NCBI GenBank assembly: GCA_043727195.1
Contig: JAYSYZ010000089.1
Location: 1-12,430, forward strand
DNA length: 12,430 nucleotides
Direction of reading: 5' to 3'
Source of the DNA: JAUYQR01 sp043727195
GTDB taxonomy: Bacteria; Pseudomonadota; Alphaproteobacteria; Rhodobacterales; Rhodobacteraceae
Positions 1 to 6,672 of this stretch are shown here, one piece after another. Numbering within the stretch: the stretch's first letter is position 1; every line of letters begins with the position of its first letter. The translations under genes were made by a program, and so were the position numbers. The notes under the pieces were generated by a model. That model was not told where the DNA came from. It did not search any database and saw only the letters and a program-made list of their open reading frames with translations.

Positions 1-693
1 CCGGTCGACACCTCGGCCACCCAGGCGATGTCGGATGCGGCGGCTGCGGCGAACGTGCCGTTGGTCTACGTGAACCGCCAGCCGGTCAACATCGACACCC
101 TGCCCGACAATCAGGCGTTCGTTGCGTCAAACGAAGTGGACAGCGGCACGCTGGAGACGATTGCGCTGTGCGACAACTGGGCCGCCGAGGGCAAGACCGA
201 GGTCAAAGTCTACGTCATGCAGGGTCAGTTGTCCAACCAGGCCGCCGTGCAGCGTACGCAGGACATTTACGATGTGATCGAGGCCGGAAAGTGCAAGGTC
301 AAGGTCAACGTGATCGACCAGCAGACCGCAAACTGGAGCCGGGATGAGGCGACCTCGCTGATGACCAACTGGCTGTCGTCGGGTGCGGCGTTCGACGGTG
401 TGATTGCCAACAACGACGAGATGGCCATCGGTGCCATTCAGGCGATCAAGGCGGCGGGCATAGACATGACCACGGTGCAGGTGGGCGGCGTCGACGCAAC
501 GCAAGACGCGCTGGCGGCGATGCAGGCCGGCGATCTGGACGTGACGGTGTTCCAGAACGCGGCGGCGCAAGGGTCGGGCGCGCTGGATGCGGCGGTCAAG
601 CTGGCCGCCGGTGAAGCGGTTGAACAGAAGGTCTGGGTGCCGTTCGAACTGGTGACCCCGGCGAACGTCGCGGATTATCTGGCGAAGAACTGA
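1..693 (+). CDS. Sugar/polyol ABC transporter periplasmic binding protein (5'-truncated)
   Basis: The reading frame is already open at base 1 and ends at TGA 691-693, giving the last 230 residues of a protein whose start and signal peptide lie outside the window. The family (RbsB-like, periplasmic-binding-protein type 1 fold) is usually about 310-330 residues, so roughly three quarters is present. Typical marks are the VNRQP stretch near residue 25, the segment around GVIANNDEMAIGAIQA (a conserved part of the sugar-binding cleft) and VGGVDAT followed by ALAAMQAGDLDVTVFQ, which is the usual C-lobe arrangement. It would capture the substrate in the periplasm and hand it to the permease encoded next. 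The substrate is inferred, from the downstream inositol dehydrogenase, to be myo-inositol or a related cyclitol; ribose- or fructose-type sugars remain possible. Confidence 0.88.
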   Translation, partial: PVDTSATQAMSDAAAAANVPLVYVNRQPVNIDTLPDNQAFVASNEVDSGTLETIALCDNWAAEGKTEVKVYVMQGQLSNQAAVQRTQDIYDVIEAGKCKVKVNVIDQQTANWSRDEATSLMTNWLSSGAAFDGVIANNDEMAIGAIQAIKAAGIDMTTVQVGGVDATQDALAAMQAGDLDVTVFQNAAAQGSGALDAAVKLAAGEAVEQKVWVPFELVTPANVADYLAKN

Positions 694-711
694 TCCTTCG
701 GGTGATACTGA

Positions 712-739
712 ACAGGGCGGCGCCCGGGTGCCGCCCTGT
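712..739 (+). other. Intercistronic hairpin between binding-protein and permease genes
   Basis: A perfect 10-bp inverted repeat (ACAGGGCGGC at 712-721, GCCGCCCTGT at 730-739) encloses an 8-base loop and begins 18 bases after the binding-protein stop. No T-run follows, so it is not a classical terminator. In ABC operons a stable hairpin at this place commonly protects the upstream mRNA end or causes partial termination, so that much more binding protein than membrane protein is made. That role is inferred here; the structure itself is plain. Confidence 0.7.
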
Positions 740-798
740 GTTGCACAGGTCTGCAACCTTGTGCAGGCGCTGACCGCTTTATCAGGGAAGGGCGATCC

Positions 799-1869
799 AT
801 GGCGAACACCTCTCACGGGATCGGCGGGCTGAGCTATGATCCGAAAAAGCGCACCCGGCCGCCGGAACTGAACGTGCTGGCAGCACTGGTTCTGATCGTT
901 GTGGCCTTCGAATTGCTGGGCCGGCTGGTCGTCGGCGACAGCTTTCTGTTCAATACCCGCGACAATGTCGATACGCTGTTCAACGAGCAGCGGTTGCAGA
1001 TCATCATTCTGCAGGTGGCCATCGTCGGCATCATCGCGCTGGGCGTGACGCAGGTGATCATTACCGGCGGGATCGACCTGTCGTCAGGCTCCATCGTCGG
1101 CATCACCGCCATGGTGGCGATGAGTTTCGCGCAGGTGGCCATCGTCAACGGCAACCCCAACCCCAAGGCCATCTTCGGCGCGGCCTGGATGGACCTGCCG
1201 GTGATCGTGCCGGTGCTGGTGGGGCTGGTCTGTGGTCTGTTCGCGGGGCTGATCAACGGCGCGCTGATCGCCTATACCCGCATCCCGCCGTTCATCGCCA
1301 CGCTCGGCATGATGGTGTCGGCGCGGGGTTGTGCGAAATGGTGGTCGAAGGGCAACCCGATCTCGTTCCCGACGGAAAGCTATGCCACCATCGGCAAGGG
1401 GATGATGCCGGTCGTGATCTTTGTGGTGCTGGCGGTGCTGTTCCACCTGATCATGACGCAGACCAAGTATGGCAAGCATTGCTATGCCATCGGGTCGAAC
1501 GAACAGGCCGCCCGGATGTCTGGCATCAATGTCACCGGCCACAAGGTGCTGGTCTACACCATTGCCGGGGCGCTGGCGGCGCTGGCGGCCATCGTGTTGT
1601 CATCCAAGAACCTGACGGCGCAGGCCGGCATGGGGGTGATGTACGAACTGGATGCCATCGCCATGGCGGTGATCGGCGGGGTGTCCCTGCAGGGCGGGCG
1701 CGGGTCGATCATCGGCACCTGCCTTGGCGCGCTGATCTTTGGGGTCATCATCTCGGGCTTCACGTTTCTGAAGCTCGACGCCTACTATCAGGAGATGGTC
1801 AAGGGCGTGATCATCGTCGGTGCCGTGGTGCTGGACCAGTGGCGCCAGACCAAGCGGGGGCGCAGCTGA
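799..1869 (+). CDS. Sugar/polyol ABC transporter permease, RbsC/FrcC type
   Basis: This 356-residue polytopic inner-membrane protein has a hydrophilic N-terminus (about 25 residues), then alternating hydrophobic segments. It carries the BPD_transp_2 family signature ITGGIDLSSGS (GIDLS at residues 91-95). The later stretch AIAMAVIGGVSLQGGRGSIIGT is the other well-conserved block of the RbsC/XylH/FrcC group. The protein should form the homodimeric channel for the substrate delivered by the upstream binding protein. The ATG at 799 is chosen because GAAGGG (787-792) lies six bases before it. Its stop (1867-1869) overlaps the ATG of the ATPase gene by one base, indicating translational coupling. 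The length is slightly above the family's usual 320-345. Substrate identity rests on context only. Confidence 0.93.
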   Translation: MANTSHGIGGLSYDPKKRTRPPELNVLAALVLIVVAFELLGRLVVGDSFLFNTRDNVDTLFNEQRLQIIILQVAIVGIIALGVTQVIITGGIDLSSGSIVGITAMVAMSFAQVAIVNGNPNPKAIFGAAWMDLPVIVPVLVGLVCGLFAGLINGALIAYTRIPPFIATLGMMVSARGCAKWWSKGNPISFPTESYATIGKGMMPVVIFVVLAVLFHLIMTQTKYGKHCYAIGSNEQAARMSGINVTGHKVLVYTIAGALAALAAIVLSSKNLTAQAGMGVMYELDAIAMAVIGGVSLQGGRGSIIGTCLGALIFGVIISGFTFLKLDAYYQEMVKGVIIVGAVVLDQWRQTKRGRS

Positions 1870-2639
1870 TGTCCGACATCATTCTGGAAACGCGTGGGCT
1901 GACCAAGCACTATGGCGGCGTCCACGCCCTGACCGACGCCGATTTCGCCCTGAAGCGCGGCGAACATGTGGCGATCATGGGCGACAACGGCGCAGGCAAA
2001 TCCACCTTCGTGCGCCAGATCACCGGGGTGGAGCCGCCGACGCGCGGGCAGATCATCTTTGACGGGGTGGAACACATCTTCAACAGCCCGATCGAGGCGC
2101 GAGAGGCCGGGATTGAAACCGTGTTCCAGACGCTGGCGCTGGCCGATGATCTGGATGTGCCGTCAAACCTGTTTCTGGGCCGCGAAAAGATCCGCTTCAA
2201 CCTGGGGCCGTTTTCCATCCTCGACAAGAAGGCGATGCGCGAGGCGGCACTGGCGGCGCTGGTCAAGACCGGGGTCAAGATCCCAAACCTGATGAACACC
2301 ATCCGCAACATGTCGGGCGGCCAGCGGCAATGCGTGGCGATTGCGCGCACGGCGGCCTTCAAGTCGAAACTGGTGATCATGGACGAACCGACGGCGGCGC
2401 TGGGCGTGCAGGAAACCGCGCAGGTGGAAAACATCATTCGCACGTTGAAAGAGGCGGGCGAACCCCTGATCCTGATCAGTCACAACATGCGGCAGGTATT
2501 CGATCTGGTGGACCGGATCGTCGTGTTCCGCCGGGGCCGGATCGTCGCCAACCTGCGCAAGGAAGATACCAGCGGGCAGGACGTGGTGTCCTACATCACC
2601 GGGGCCAAGACCGGGGCCGAGTTCGAGGGCGCGGCTTGA
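1869..2639 (+). CDS. Sugar/polyol ABC transporter ATP-binding protein, single-cassette FrcA type
   Basis: The ATG at 1869 overlaps the permease stop and gives a 256-residue cytoplasmic ATPase. All nucleotide-binding elements are present: Walker A GDNGAGKST (38-46), Q-loop glutamine 87, the signature MSGGQRQ (148-154, with Met replacing the common Leu), Walker B ending in DEPT (172-175) and the H-loop histidine 205. It energises import through the neighbouring permease. It has one cassette, unlike the two-cassette RbsA/XylG/MglA proteins of about 500 residues that usually serve RbsC-type permeases. This matches the FrcA type known from the rhizobial fructose transporter FrcBCA. The open frame continues upstream inside the permease gene, but only this start gives the normal N-terminus. 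Confidence 0.93.
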   Translation: MSDIILETRGLTKHYGGVHALTDADFALKRGEHVAIMGDNGAGKSTFVRQITGVEPPTRGQIIFDGVEHIFNSPIEAREAGIETVFQTLALADDLDVPSNLFLGREKIRFNLGPFSILDKKAMREAALAALVKTGVKIPNLMNTIRNMSGGQRQCVAIARTAAFKSKLVIMDEPTAALGVQETAQVENIIRTLKEAGEPLILISHNMRQVFDLVDRIVVFRRGRIVANLRKEDTSGQDVVSYITGAKTGAEFEGAA

Positions 2640-2641
2640 AC

Positions 2642-3403
2642 ATGCATTCCGGGACGCATGCCCTGATCCTAGGCGGAACCCAGGGCTTGGGACTGGCCAT
2701 CGCCGAGGCGCTGGTCGCGCAAGGCTGCACCCGGCTGGTGCTGGCTGCCCGCGATGCAACCAAGGGCAAGGCCGAGGCTGATAGGTTGGGCGCGACCTTT
2801 CAGCCGGTCGATCTGGGGGATGTGGCATCGGTTCAGGCCTGTGTCGATGCCGCAGCGAAAGCCATGGGCCGGATCGACGCGCTGTGCATCGCCGGGGCCT
2901 CGACGGACCGGGGCTCCATCCTTGACACCTCACCTGACGCCTTTGACCGGATGATTGCCGTCAACACGCGCGGCCCGTTCTTTGCCATCCAGCGCGTGGC
3001 GCAACTGGCCCGCGCGGCGGGGCATCCGGCCAGCATCGTTACCATCCTGTCGATGGTGGTACATTGCGGGCAAAGTTTTCTGGCCCCCTATTCCGCCTCG
3101 AAGGCAGCGCTGGCCAACGTCACGAAAAACGCCGCCAATGCCTTGCGGCATGACCGCATCCGGGTGAACGGCATCAATTGCGGCTGGATGGACACGCCGG
3201 GCGAAGATCAGGTGCAGCGCCAGCACCACGGCGCGACCGACGGCTGGCTGGCCAAGGCCGAGGCGCGCCAGCCTTTCGGAATGCTGGTGAAACCGGTGCA
3301 TGTGGCGGGGCTTGCGGCCTATTTGCTGGGCGATGGCTCCGGGGTAATGACAGGCTCGATCATCGACTTTGACCAGAACATCGCGGGCGCGTACCCGGAA
3401 TAA
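2642..3403 (+). CDS. SDR-family NAD(P)-dependent oxidoreductase
   Basis: This 253-residue classical short-chain dehydrogenase starts two bases after the ATPase stop, so it is probably translated by coupling; no strong Shine-Dalgarno is visible. The nucleotide-binding motif is GGTQGLG (11-17). The catalytic set is complete and normally spaced: Ser137, Tyr150 and Lys154 in YSASK. The usual NNAG motif appears as IAGAS. The C-terminus, with GSGVMTGSIIDFDQNIAGAYPE-like character, is typical of SDRs whose product is closed by a C-terminal extension. Lying between the transporter and inositol dehydrogenase, it probably oxidises or reduces a polyol, an inosose or a later catabolic intermediate. The exact substrate cannot be read from the sequence, and a sugar rather than a cyclitol substrate is possible. 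Confidence 0.88.
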   Translation: MHSGTHALILGGTQGLGLAIAEALVAQGCTRLVLAARDATKGKAEADRLGATFQPVDLGDVASVQACVDAAAKAMGRIDALCIAGASTDRGSILDTSPDAFDRMIAVNTRGPFFAIQRVAQLARAAGHPASIVTILSMVVHCGQSFLAPYSASKAALANVTKNAANALRHDRIRVNGINCGWMDTPGEDQVQRQHHGATDGWLAKAEARQPFGMLVKPVHVAGLAAYLLGDGSGVMTGSIIDFDQNIAGAYPE

Positions 3404-3413
3404 GGAAACAACC

Positions 3414-4415
3414 ATGACGCTGAACTTTGCCATCCTCGGGGCCGGTCGCATCGGCCAAGTGCATGCCCGCGCCGTTGCCGGAACGCCGGGCGCGCGGCTG
3501 GTGGCCATCGCCGACCCGGTCACTGCCGCAGCCGAAGCCGTGAAGGCGACCTACGGCTGCGACATCCGCAGCATCGACGCGATCCTTGCGTCTAAGGACG
3601 TGGACGCCGTGGTGATCTGCACGCCCACCGACACGCATGCCGACCTGATCGAACGCTTTGCGCGCGCAGGCAAGGCGATCTTCTGCGAAAAGCCGGTCGA
3701 TCTGTCGCTGGCGCGGGTGGCGGCCTGTCTGAAGGTGGTGAAGGCCGAAAAGGGCGTGCTGATGGTCGGCTTCAACCGCCGCTTTGACCCGGATTTCATG
3801 GCCGTCAAGGCCGCGATTGATGCGGGGCAGGTGGGCAAGGTGGAAATGGTGACGATCACCAGCCGCGATCCCGGCGCGCCGCCGCATGACTACATCACCC
3901 GGTCCGGCGGCATTTTCCGCGACATGACGATCCATGATTTCGACATGGCGCGCTGGCTGTTGGGCGAAGAGGTGGAAACCGTGCTGGCCGCCGCCTCGGT
4001 GCTGACCGATGCCAAGATCGGTACGCTGGGCGATTACGACAGCGTCAACGTCATCCTGCGCACCGCGTCTGGCCGTCAGGCGATCATCACCAACAGCCGC
4101 CGCGCCGCCTATGGCTATGACCAGCGGATCGAGGTTCTGGGGTCGACCGGCATGGTGGCCGCGCAGAACCACGGCGAAAACCGGATCACCTTTGCCGACA
4201 AGGCGGGTTTCCATGACGCGCCGCTGCTGAATTTCTTCATGACCCGCTACATCGCCGCCTATGCCAACGAAATCGCGGGCTTCATCGCGGCGGTGCAGTC
4301 GGGGACTGAGACTCCGACCACCGGCCATGACGGGCTGATGGCGCTGGCGTTGGCGGAAGCCGCGCTGAAATCGGTGGCCGAAGGCCGGGCGGTAAAGCTG
4401 GCCGAGGTGCTGTAA
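3414..4415 (+). CDS. iolG: Inositol 2-dehydrogenase (Gfo/Idh/MocA family)
   Basis: This 333-residue cytoplasmic enzyme of the Gfo/Idh/MocA family would oxidise myo-inositol to scyllo-inosose with NAD+, the first step of inositol catabolism. The N-terminal Rossmann motif is GAGRIG (9-14), the family motif EKP is at 92-94, and the catalytic Lys93, Asp170 and His174 (in DMTIHDFD) match the Lys-Asp-His triad known for Bacillus IolG. Long stretches such as FNRRFDPDFMAVK and SRRAAYGYDQRIEV look like those I recall from rhizobial IdhA. The ATG at 3414 follows AAGGAA, which overlaps the preceding stop codon. It is the last gene of the operon. A related cyclitol such as scyllo- or D-chiro-inositol could also be the natural substrate, because Gfo/Idh specificity is hard to predict. 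Confidence 0.9.
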   Translation: MTLNFAILGAGRIGQVHARAVAGTPGARLVAIADPVTAAAEAVKATYGCDIRSIDAILASKDVDAVVICTPTDTHADLIERFARAGKAIFCEKPVDLSLARVAACLKVVKAEKGVLMVGFNRRFDPDFMAVKAAIDAGQVGKVEMVTITSRDPGAPPHDYITRSGGIFRDMTIHDFDMARWLLGEEVETVLAAASVLTDAKIGTLGDYDSVNVILRTASGRQAIITNSRRAAYGYDQRIEVLGSTGMVAAQNHGENRITFADKAGFHDAPLLNFFMTRYIAAYANEIAGFIAAVQSGTETPTTGHDGLMALALAEAALKSVAEGRAVKLAEVL

Positions 4416-4421
4416 GGACCC

Positions 4422-4445
4422 GGCGCGCGGGTCACCCCGCGCGCC
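4422..4445. terminator. GC-rich hairpin between convergent iolG and ppaC
   Basis: A perfect 10-bp inverted repeat (GGCGCGCGGG at 4422-4431, CCCGCGCGCC at 4436-4445) has a four-base loop. It sits in the 36-bp gap between the iolG stop and the ppaC stop, which face each other. No T-run is present on either side, so efficient rho-independent termination is not certain. The position and symmetry suggest a shared bidirectional terminator or 3'-end stabiliser. Confidence 0.65.
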
Positions 4446-4451
4446 TGCGCC

Positions 4452-5372
4452 TTACAGCTTCAGCGACGGGATGATCTGTTTCTTGCGGCTCATGATGCCG
4501 GGCAGCACGACTGTATCGCCGGTGACGGTGCAGCCGAACGACGCCTCTGCCAACTGTTTGACCAGATCGTTCGGCACCAGCAGCGTCGCCTCTTCTTTCA
4601 GGATGTCGATCACGAACAGCAGCACCTGATCGGCACCATCCTCTTTCGCCACGTCCACCATCGAGGCCATCAGGCTGGCCTTGCGGTCCAGAACCACTTT
4701 CGGCGCGGTGGTTTCCAGCACCGAGACGCGCAATTCCTTGCCCGCCAGGCTATATTCTTTCGAATCCATCCGCAGCAGGGCGGCGTCCGAAAACGCCGAC
4801 ACATCCGACTTCGCCTCGAACATCTCCGCTGCAAGGTCCGGGATCGACACGCCCAGATCGGCGGCCAGCGCCTCGGCCACCGAACGGTCATGATCGGTGG
4901 TCGTGGGACTGCGGAATTCCAGCGTGTCCGACAGGATGCACGACAGCATCGCGCCCTTTATCTCATGCGGCAGGCCCGGCACATCCGCGCCCATGATGTC
5001 GTGCATCACGGTGGCGGTACAGGCCAGCGGGCGCATCACCACATTGATCGGGGTCTTCGTCTTCAGCCCGCCCACCAGCATGTGATGGTCGATGATCGCC
5101 ATGATATTGGCGTCGTTGATCGAGGGCGGCAGTTCGGCGGGGTTGTTGGTATCGACGATCACCACGTCCTGCCCGGCGGCCACATCCGCGATGATCGCGG
5201 GCTTGGCAAAACCCCAGTGTTTCAGCACAAAGGCCGCCTCGGTGTTCGGCTCGCCCAGCAGGCGCGGTTCGGCGTCGCCGCCGCGCCGGTTGGTCAGATA
5301 CCAGGCCCAGACGATGGCCGACAGGGTGGCGTCGGTGTCGGGGGATTTGTGGCCGAAAACGAGGGTGGTCAT
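4452..5372 (-). CDS. ppaC: Manganese-dependent (family II) inorganic pyrophosphatase
   Basis: This 306-residue soluble enzyme of the DHH superfamily hydrolyses pyrophosphate to two phosphates and pulls biosynthetic reactions forward. The metal ligands of family II are in place: His8, Asp12 and Asp14 in GHKSPDTD, Asp74 in VDTNN, the DHH motif at 95-97 and Asp149 in SDT. The C-terminal substrate-binding motif SRKKQ is at 295-299. The length matches the CBS-lacking form from Bacillus and streptococci. There are no CBS or DRTGG insertions, so no nucleotide regulation of that kind is expected. GAAGG lies about ten bases before the ATG. The gene follows terC on the same strand after a 78-bp gap that contains a possible promoter of its own. 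Confidence 0.95.
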   Translation of the reverse strand: MTTLVFGHKSPDTDATLSAIVWAWYLTNRRGGDAEPRLLGEPNTEAAFVLKHWGFAKPAIIADVAAGQDVVIVDTNNPAELPPSINDANIMAIIDHHMLVGGLKTKTPINVVMRPLACTATVMHDIMGADVPGLPHEIKGAMLSCILSDTLEFRSPTTTDHDRSVAEALAADLGVSIPDLAAEMFEAKSDVSAFSDAALLRMDSKEYSLAGKELRVSVLETTAPKVVLDRKASLMASMVDVAKEDGADQVLLFVIDILKEEATLLVPNDLVKQLAEASFGCTVTGDTVVLPGIMSRKKQIIPSLKL

Positions 5373-5397
5373 GCGCGGGAACCTTCAAGGATTGATC

Positions 5398-5426
5398 TGC
5401 CGCGCGGTATAGGCGACCGCGCGGCA
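5398..5426. repeat. Perfect 11-bp palindrome between terC and ppaC
   Basis: TGCCGCGCGGT (5398-5408) and ACCGCGCGGCA (5416-5426) are perfect inverted repeats around a 7-base centre. As RNA it would fold into a strong hairpin 25 bases after the terC stop and could terminate terC transcription, although no T-run follows. As DNA it overlaps the -10 box and start region of the candidate ppaC promoter, so it could be an operator for a dimeric regulator. I cannot decide between the two from the sequence. Confidence 0.6.
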
Positions 5427-5434
5427 GTTGTCAC
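5406..5434 (-). promoter_or_regulatory. Candidate sigma-70 promoter of ppaC
   Basis: Read on the minus strand, GTGACA (5434-5429) and TATACC (5411-5406) are separated by exactly 17 bases. They match the TTGACA and TATAAT consensus at five and four of six positions. Transcription would start near 5399, leaving a short leader of under 30 bases before the ppaC ATG. This is a visual match only. The -10 box lies inside the palindrome 5398-5426. Confidence 0.45.
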
Positions 5435-5450
5435 GCCGGGGTGACGGCGG

Positions 5451-6455
5451 TCAGTGCGCCGTTGTGGTGCCGTCGCCCCGGGTCTTCCAGAGAGAGTAAA
5501 AGATGCCGGAAGCGATGATTCCTACCGTAATTGCCAGTGACAGATACGGGTCGAACTTGCCGAAGAAGTAGCTGTAAAAGCCCTTCAACCCGATGAAGAT
5601 CAGCACCACAGCCAGCGCATACTTCAGATAGTGAAAGCGGTGCACCAATGCTGCCAGCGCGAAGTACAGCGCCCGCAGGCCAAGGATCGCCATGATGTTC
5701 GCGGTGTAGACGATGAAGGTGTCGGTGGTGATCAGAAAGATCGCGGGCACCGAGTCGACGGCGAAGATCAGGTCGGCAAAGTTGATCACGATCAGCGCGA
5801 CGAACAGGGGCGTGGCGAACATCACCAGCTTTCCGGTCACCGGGTGCGGCTGGCGGACAAAGAACTTCTGCCCGTGCAGATCCTTGGTCACATTCATGTA
5901 CTTCGCGGTCAGCTTGACGACCGGGTTCTTCGACACGTCAGTGTCGCCTTCGGACACCAGCAGCATCTTTACGCCGGTAAAGGCCAGGAAAGCAGCAAAG
6001 ACCAGCGTTACCCAAGCATAGTTCGAGATCAGCTCGGCCCCGATGGCGATCATGATGCCGCGCAGGATGATGACGCCGATGATGCCCCAGACCAGCGCGC
6101 GGTACTGGTACTTCCGCGGGATGGCGAAGTACCCGAAGATCAGCGAGATGACGAAGACGTTGTCAATCGAGAGCACCTTCTCGATGATGTAGCCTTGGAA
6201 ATATGCGGCGACCGGATTGGTGCCGTCGCTGGTCACCAGCGTGCCGTTTGACCAGGCCCACCAGATATAGCCGCCGAACAGGGTGGCAATGAAGATGTAG
6301 AAGGCCGACAGCTTAAGGCTTTCGGCAACACCAAGCTCGTGATCTTCCTTGTGCAGAACGCCAAGGTCAAAGACCATCAGCGTAACCACGATCACGAGAA
6401 ATACGAGCCACATCCAGATCGGCTTGCTCAAAAACAGTATGTACAGGAATTCCAT
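5451..6455 (-). CDS. TerC/Alx-family integral membrane protein, putative manganese exporter
   Basis: This 334-residue polytopic membrane protein has about nine hydrophobic segments. It carries the two acidic family signatures: EKVLSIDNVFVISLIF (92-107, with Asp98 in a membrane segment) and FADLIFAVDSVPAIF (226-240, with Asp228 and Asp234). Length and pattern agree with E. coli Alx and the wider TerC group, several of which are linked to manganese efflux or metal loading of exported proteins; tellurite resistance is the historical name. The ATG at 6455 is preferred because GAGGG stands eight bases upstream and the protein then begins directly with a membrane segment, as in Alx. An in-frame ATG at 6530 would add 25 hydrophilic residues that fall inside a leader hairpin. 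The next gene on the strand is the Mn enzyme ppaC. Confidence 0.9.
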   Translation of the reverse strand: MEFLYILFLSKPIWMWLVFLVIVVTLMVFDLGVLHKEDHELGVAESLKLSAFYIFIATLFGGYIWWAWSNGTLVTSDGTNPVAAYFQGYIIEKVLSIDNVFVISLIFGYFAIPRKYQYRALVWGIIGVIILRGIMIAIGAELISNYAWVTLVFAAFLAFTGVKMLLVSEGDTDVSKNPVVKLTAKYMNVTKDLHGQKFFVRQPHPVTGKLVMFATPLFVALIVINFADLIFAVDSVPAIFLITTDTFIVYTANIMAILGLRALYFALAALVHRFHYLKYALAVVLIFIGLKGFYSYFFGKFDPYLSLAITVGIIASGIFYSLWKTRGDGTTTAH

Positions 6456-6504
6456 TCCCCAAACCCTCAATTTGCGGCATCGAGAGGTCAGGCCTTGGAA
6501 TAAG

Positions 6505-6550
6505 GTCGGTCCGGGCATGACATCGAGCACATTTCTCGATGCGGTCCGAC
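6505..6550 (-). promoter_or_regulatory. Extended hairpin in the terC leader
   Basis: The untranslated stretch upstream of terC contains nested inverted repeats. An inner perfect 7-bp stem (CATCGAG 6521-6527 with CTCGATG 6535-6541, 7-base loop) is stacked on an outer 9-bp stem with one mismatch (GTCGGTCCG 6505-6513 with CGGTCCGAC 6542-6550). A 7-base bulge lies on one side only. The structure ends about 50 bases before the terC ATG. The yybP-ykoY manganese riboswitch consensus that controls alx/mntP in other bacteria is not recognisable here. A regulatory role is inferred. Confidence 0.5.
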
Positions 6551-6640
6551 ATCACGCAAGCCATCAAGGCCAGCGCCAGAGGGGCCCGGTCCGCAGTTTC
6601 GTAAATGGGCGGGCAGGATCGGAAATCAACGGGCGGGCCC

Positions 6641-6662
6641 AAAAAAATTCACGGGCGCGTGA
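6641..6662 (-). terminator. Intrinsic terminator after the lactonase-like gene
   Basis: On the minus strand TCACG and CGTGA (complement of 6658-6662 and 6649-6653) form a 5-bp stem with a 4-base loop. One A and then seven consecutive T residues (complement of 6641-6647) follow. It lies 10 bases after the stop codon. The stem is short, but a T-run of this length is unusual in such GC-rich DNA, and it is the only such run downstream of this gene pair. Confidence 0.6.
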
Positions 6663-6672
6663 CCTTGCGGGG

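Larger units (their letters stand above)
6456..6672. other. Intergenic region between the lactonase-like gene and terC (217 bp)
   Basis: This is the longest gap in the window. On the minus strand it contains the terminator of the lactonase-like gene (6641-6662), the terC leader hairpin (6505-6550) and the terC ribosome-binding site (complement of 6464-6468). A weak promoter-like pair lies at 6624-6629 (TTGATT) and 6601-6606 (ATTTAC) with 17 bases between. I do not trust its -10 half, which matches only two of six positions. The 8-mer GGGCGGGC occurs twice (6607-6614, 6631-6638). No convincing small gene is seen. Confidence 0.5.

Noticed and set aside
3360..4328. A 322-codon minus-strand open frame opposite iolG
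   Set aside because: The sense strand encodes a clear inositol dehydrogenase with an intact catalytic triad. The antisense product is a His/Arg/Gly-rich shadow.
6456..6530. N-terminal extension of TerC to an in-frame ATG at 6530
   Set aside because: The extra 25 residues are hydrophilic and fall in the leader hairpin. The internal ATG at 6455 has a well-placed GAGGG and gives the usual family N-terminus.
6505..6672. yybP-ykoY (Mn) riboswitch upstream of terC
   Set aside because: The conserved loop sequences of that riboswitch are not visible on the minus strand; only a simple extended hairpin is seen.
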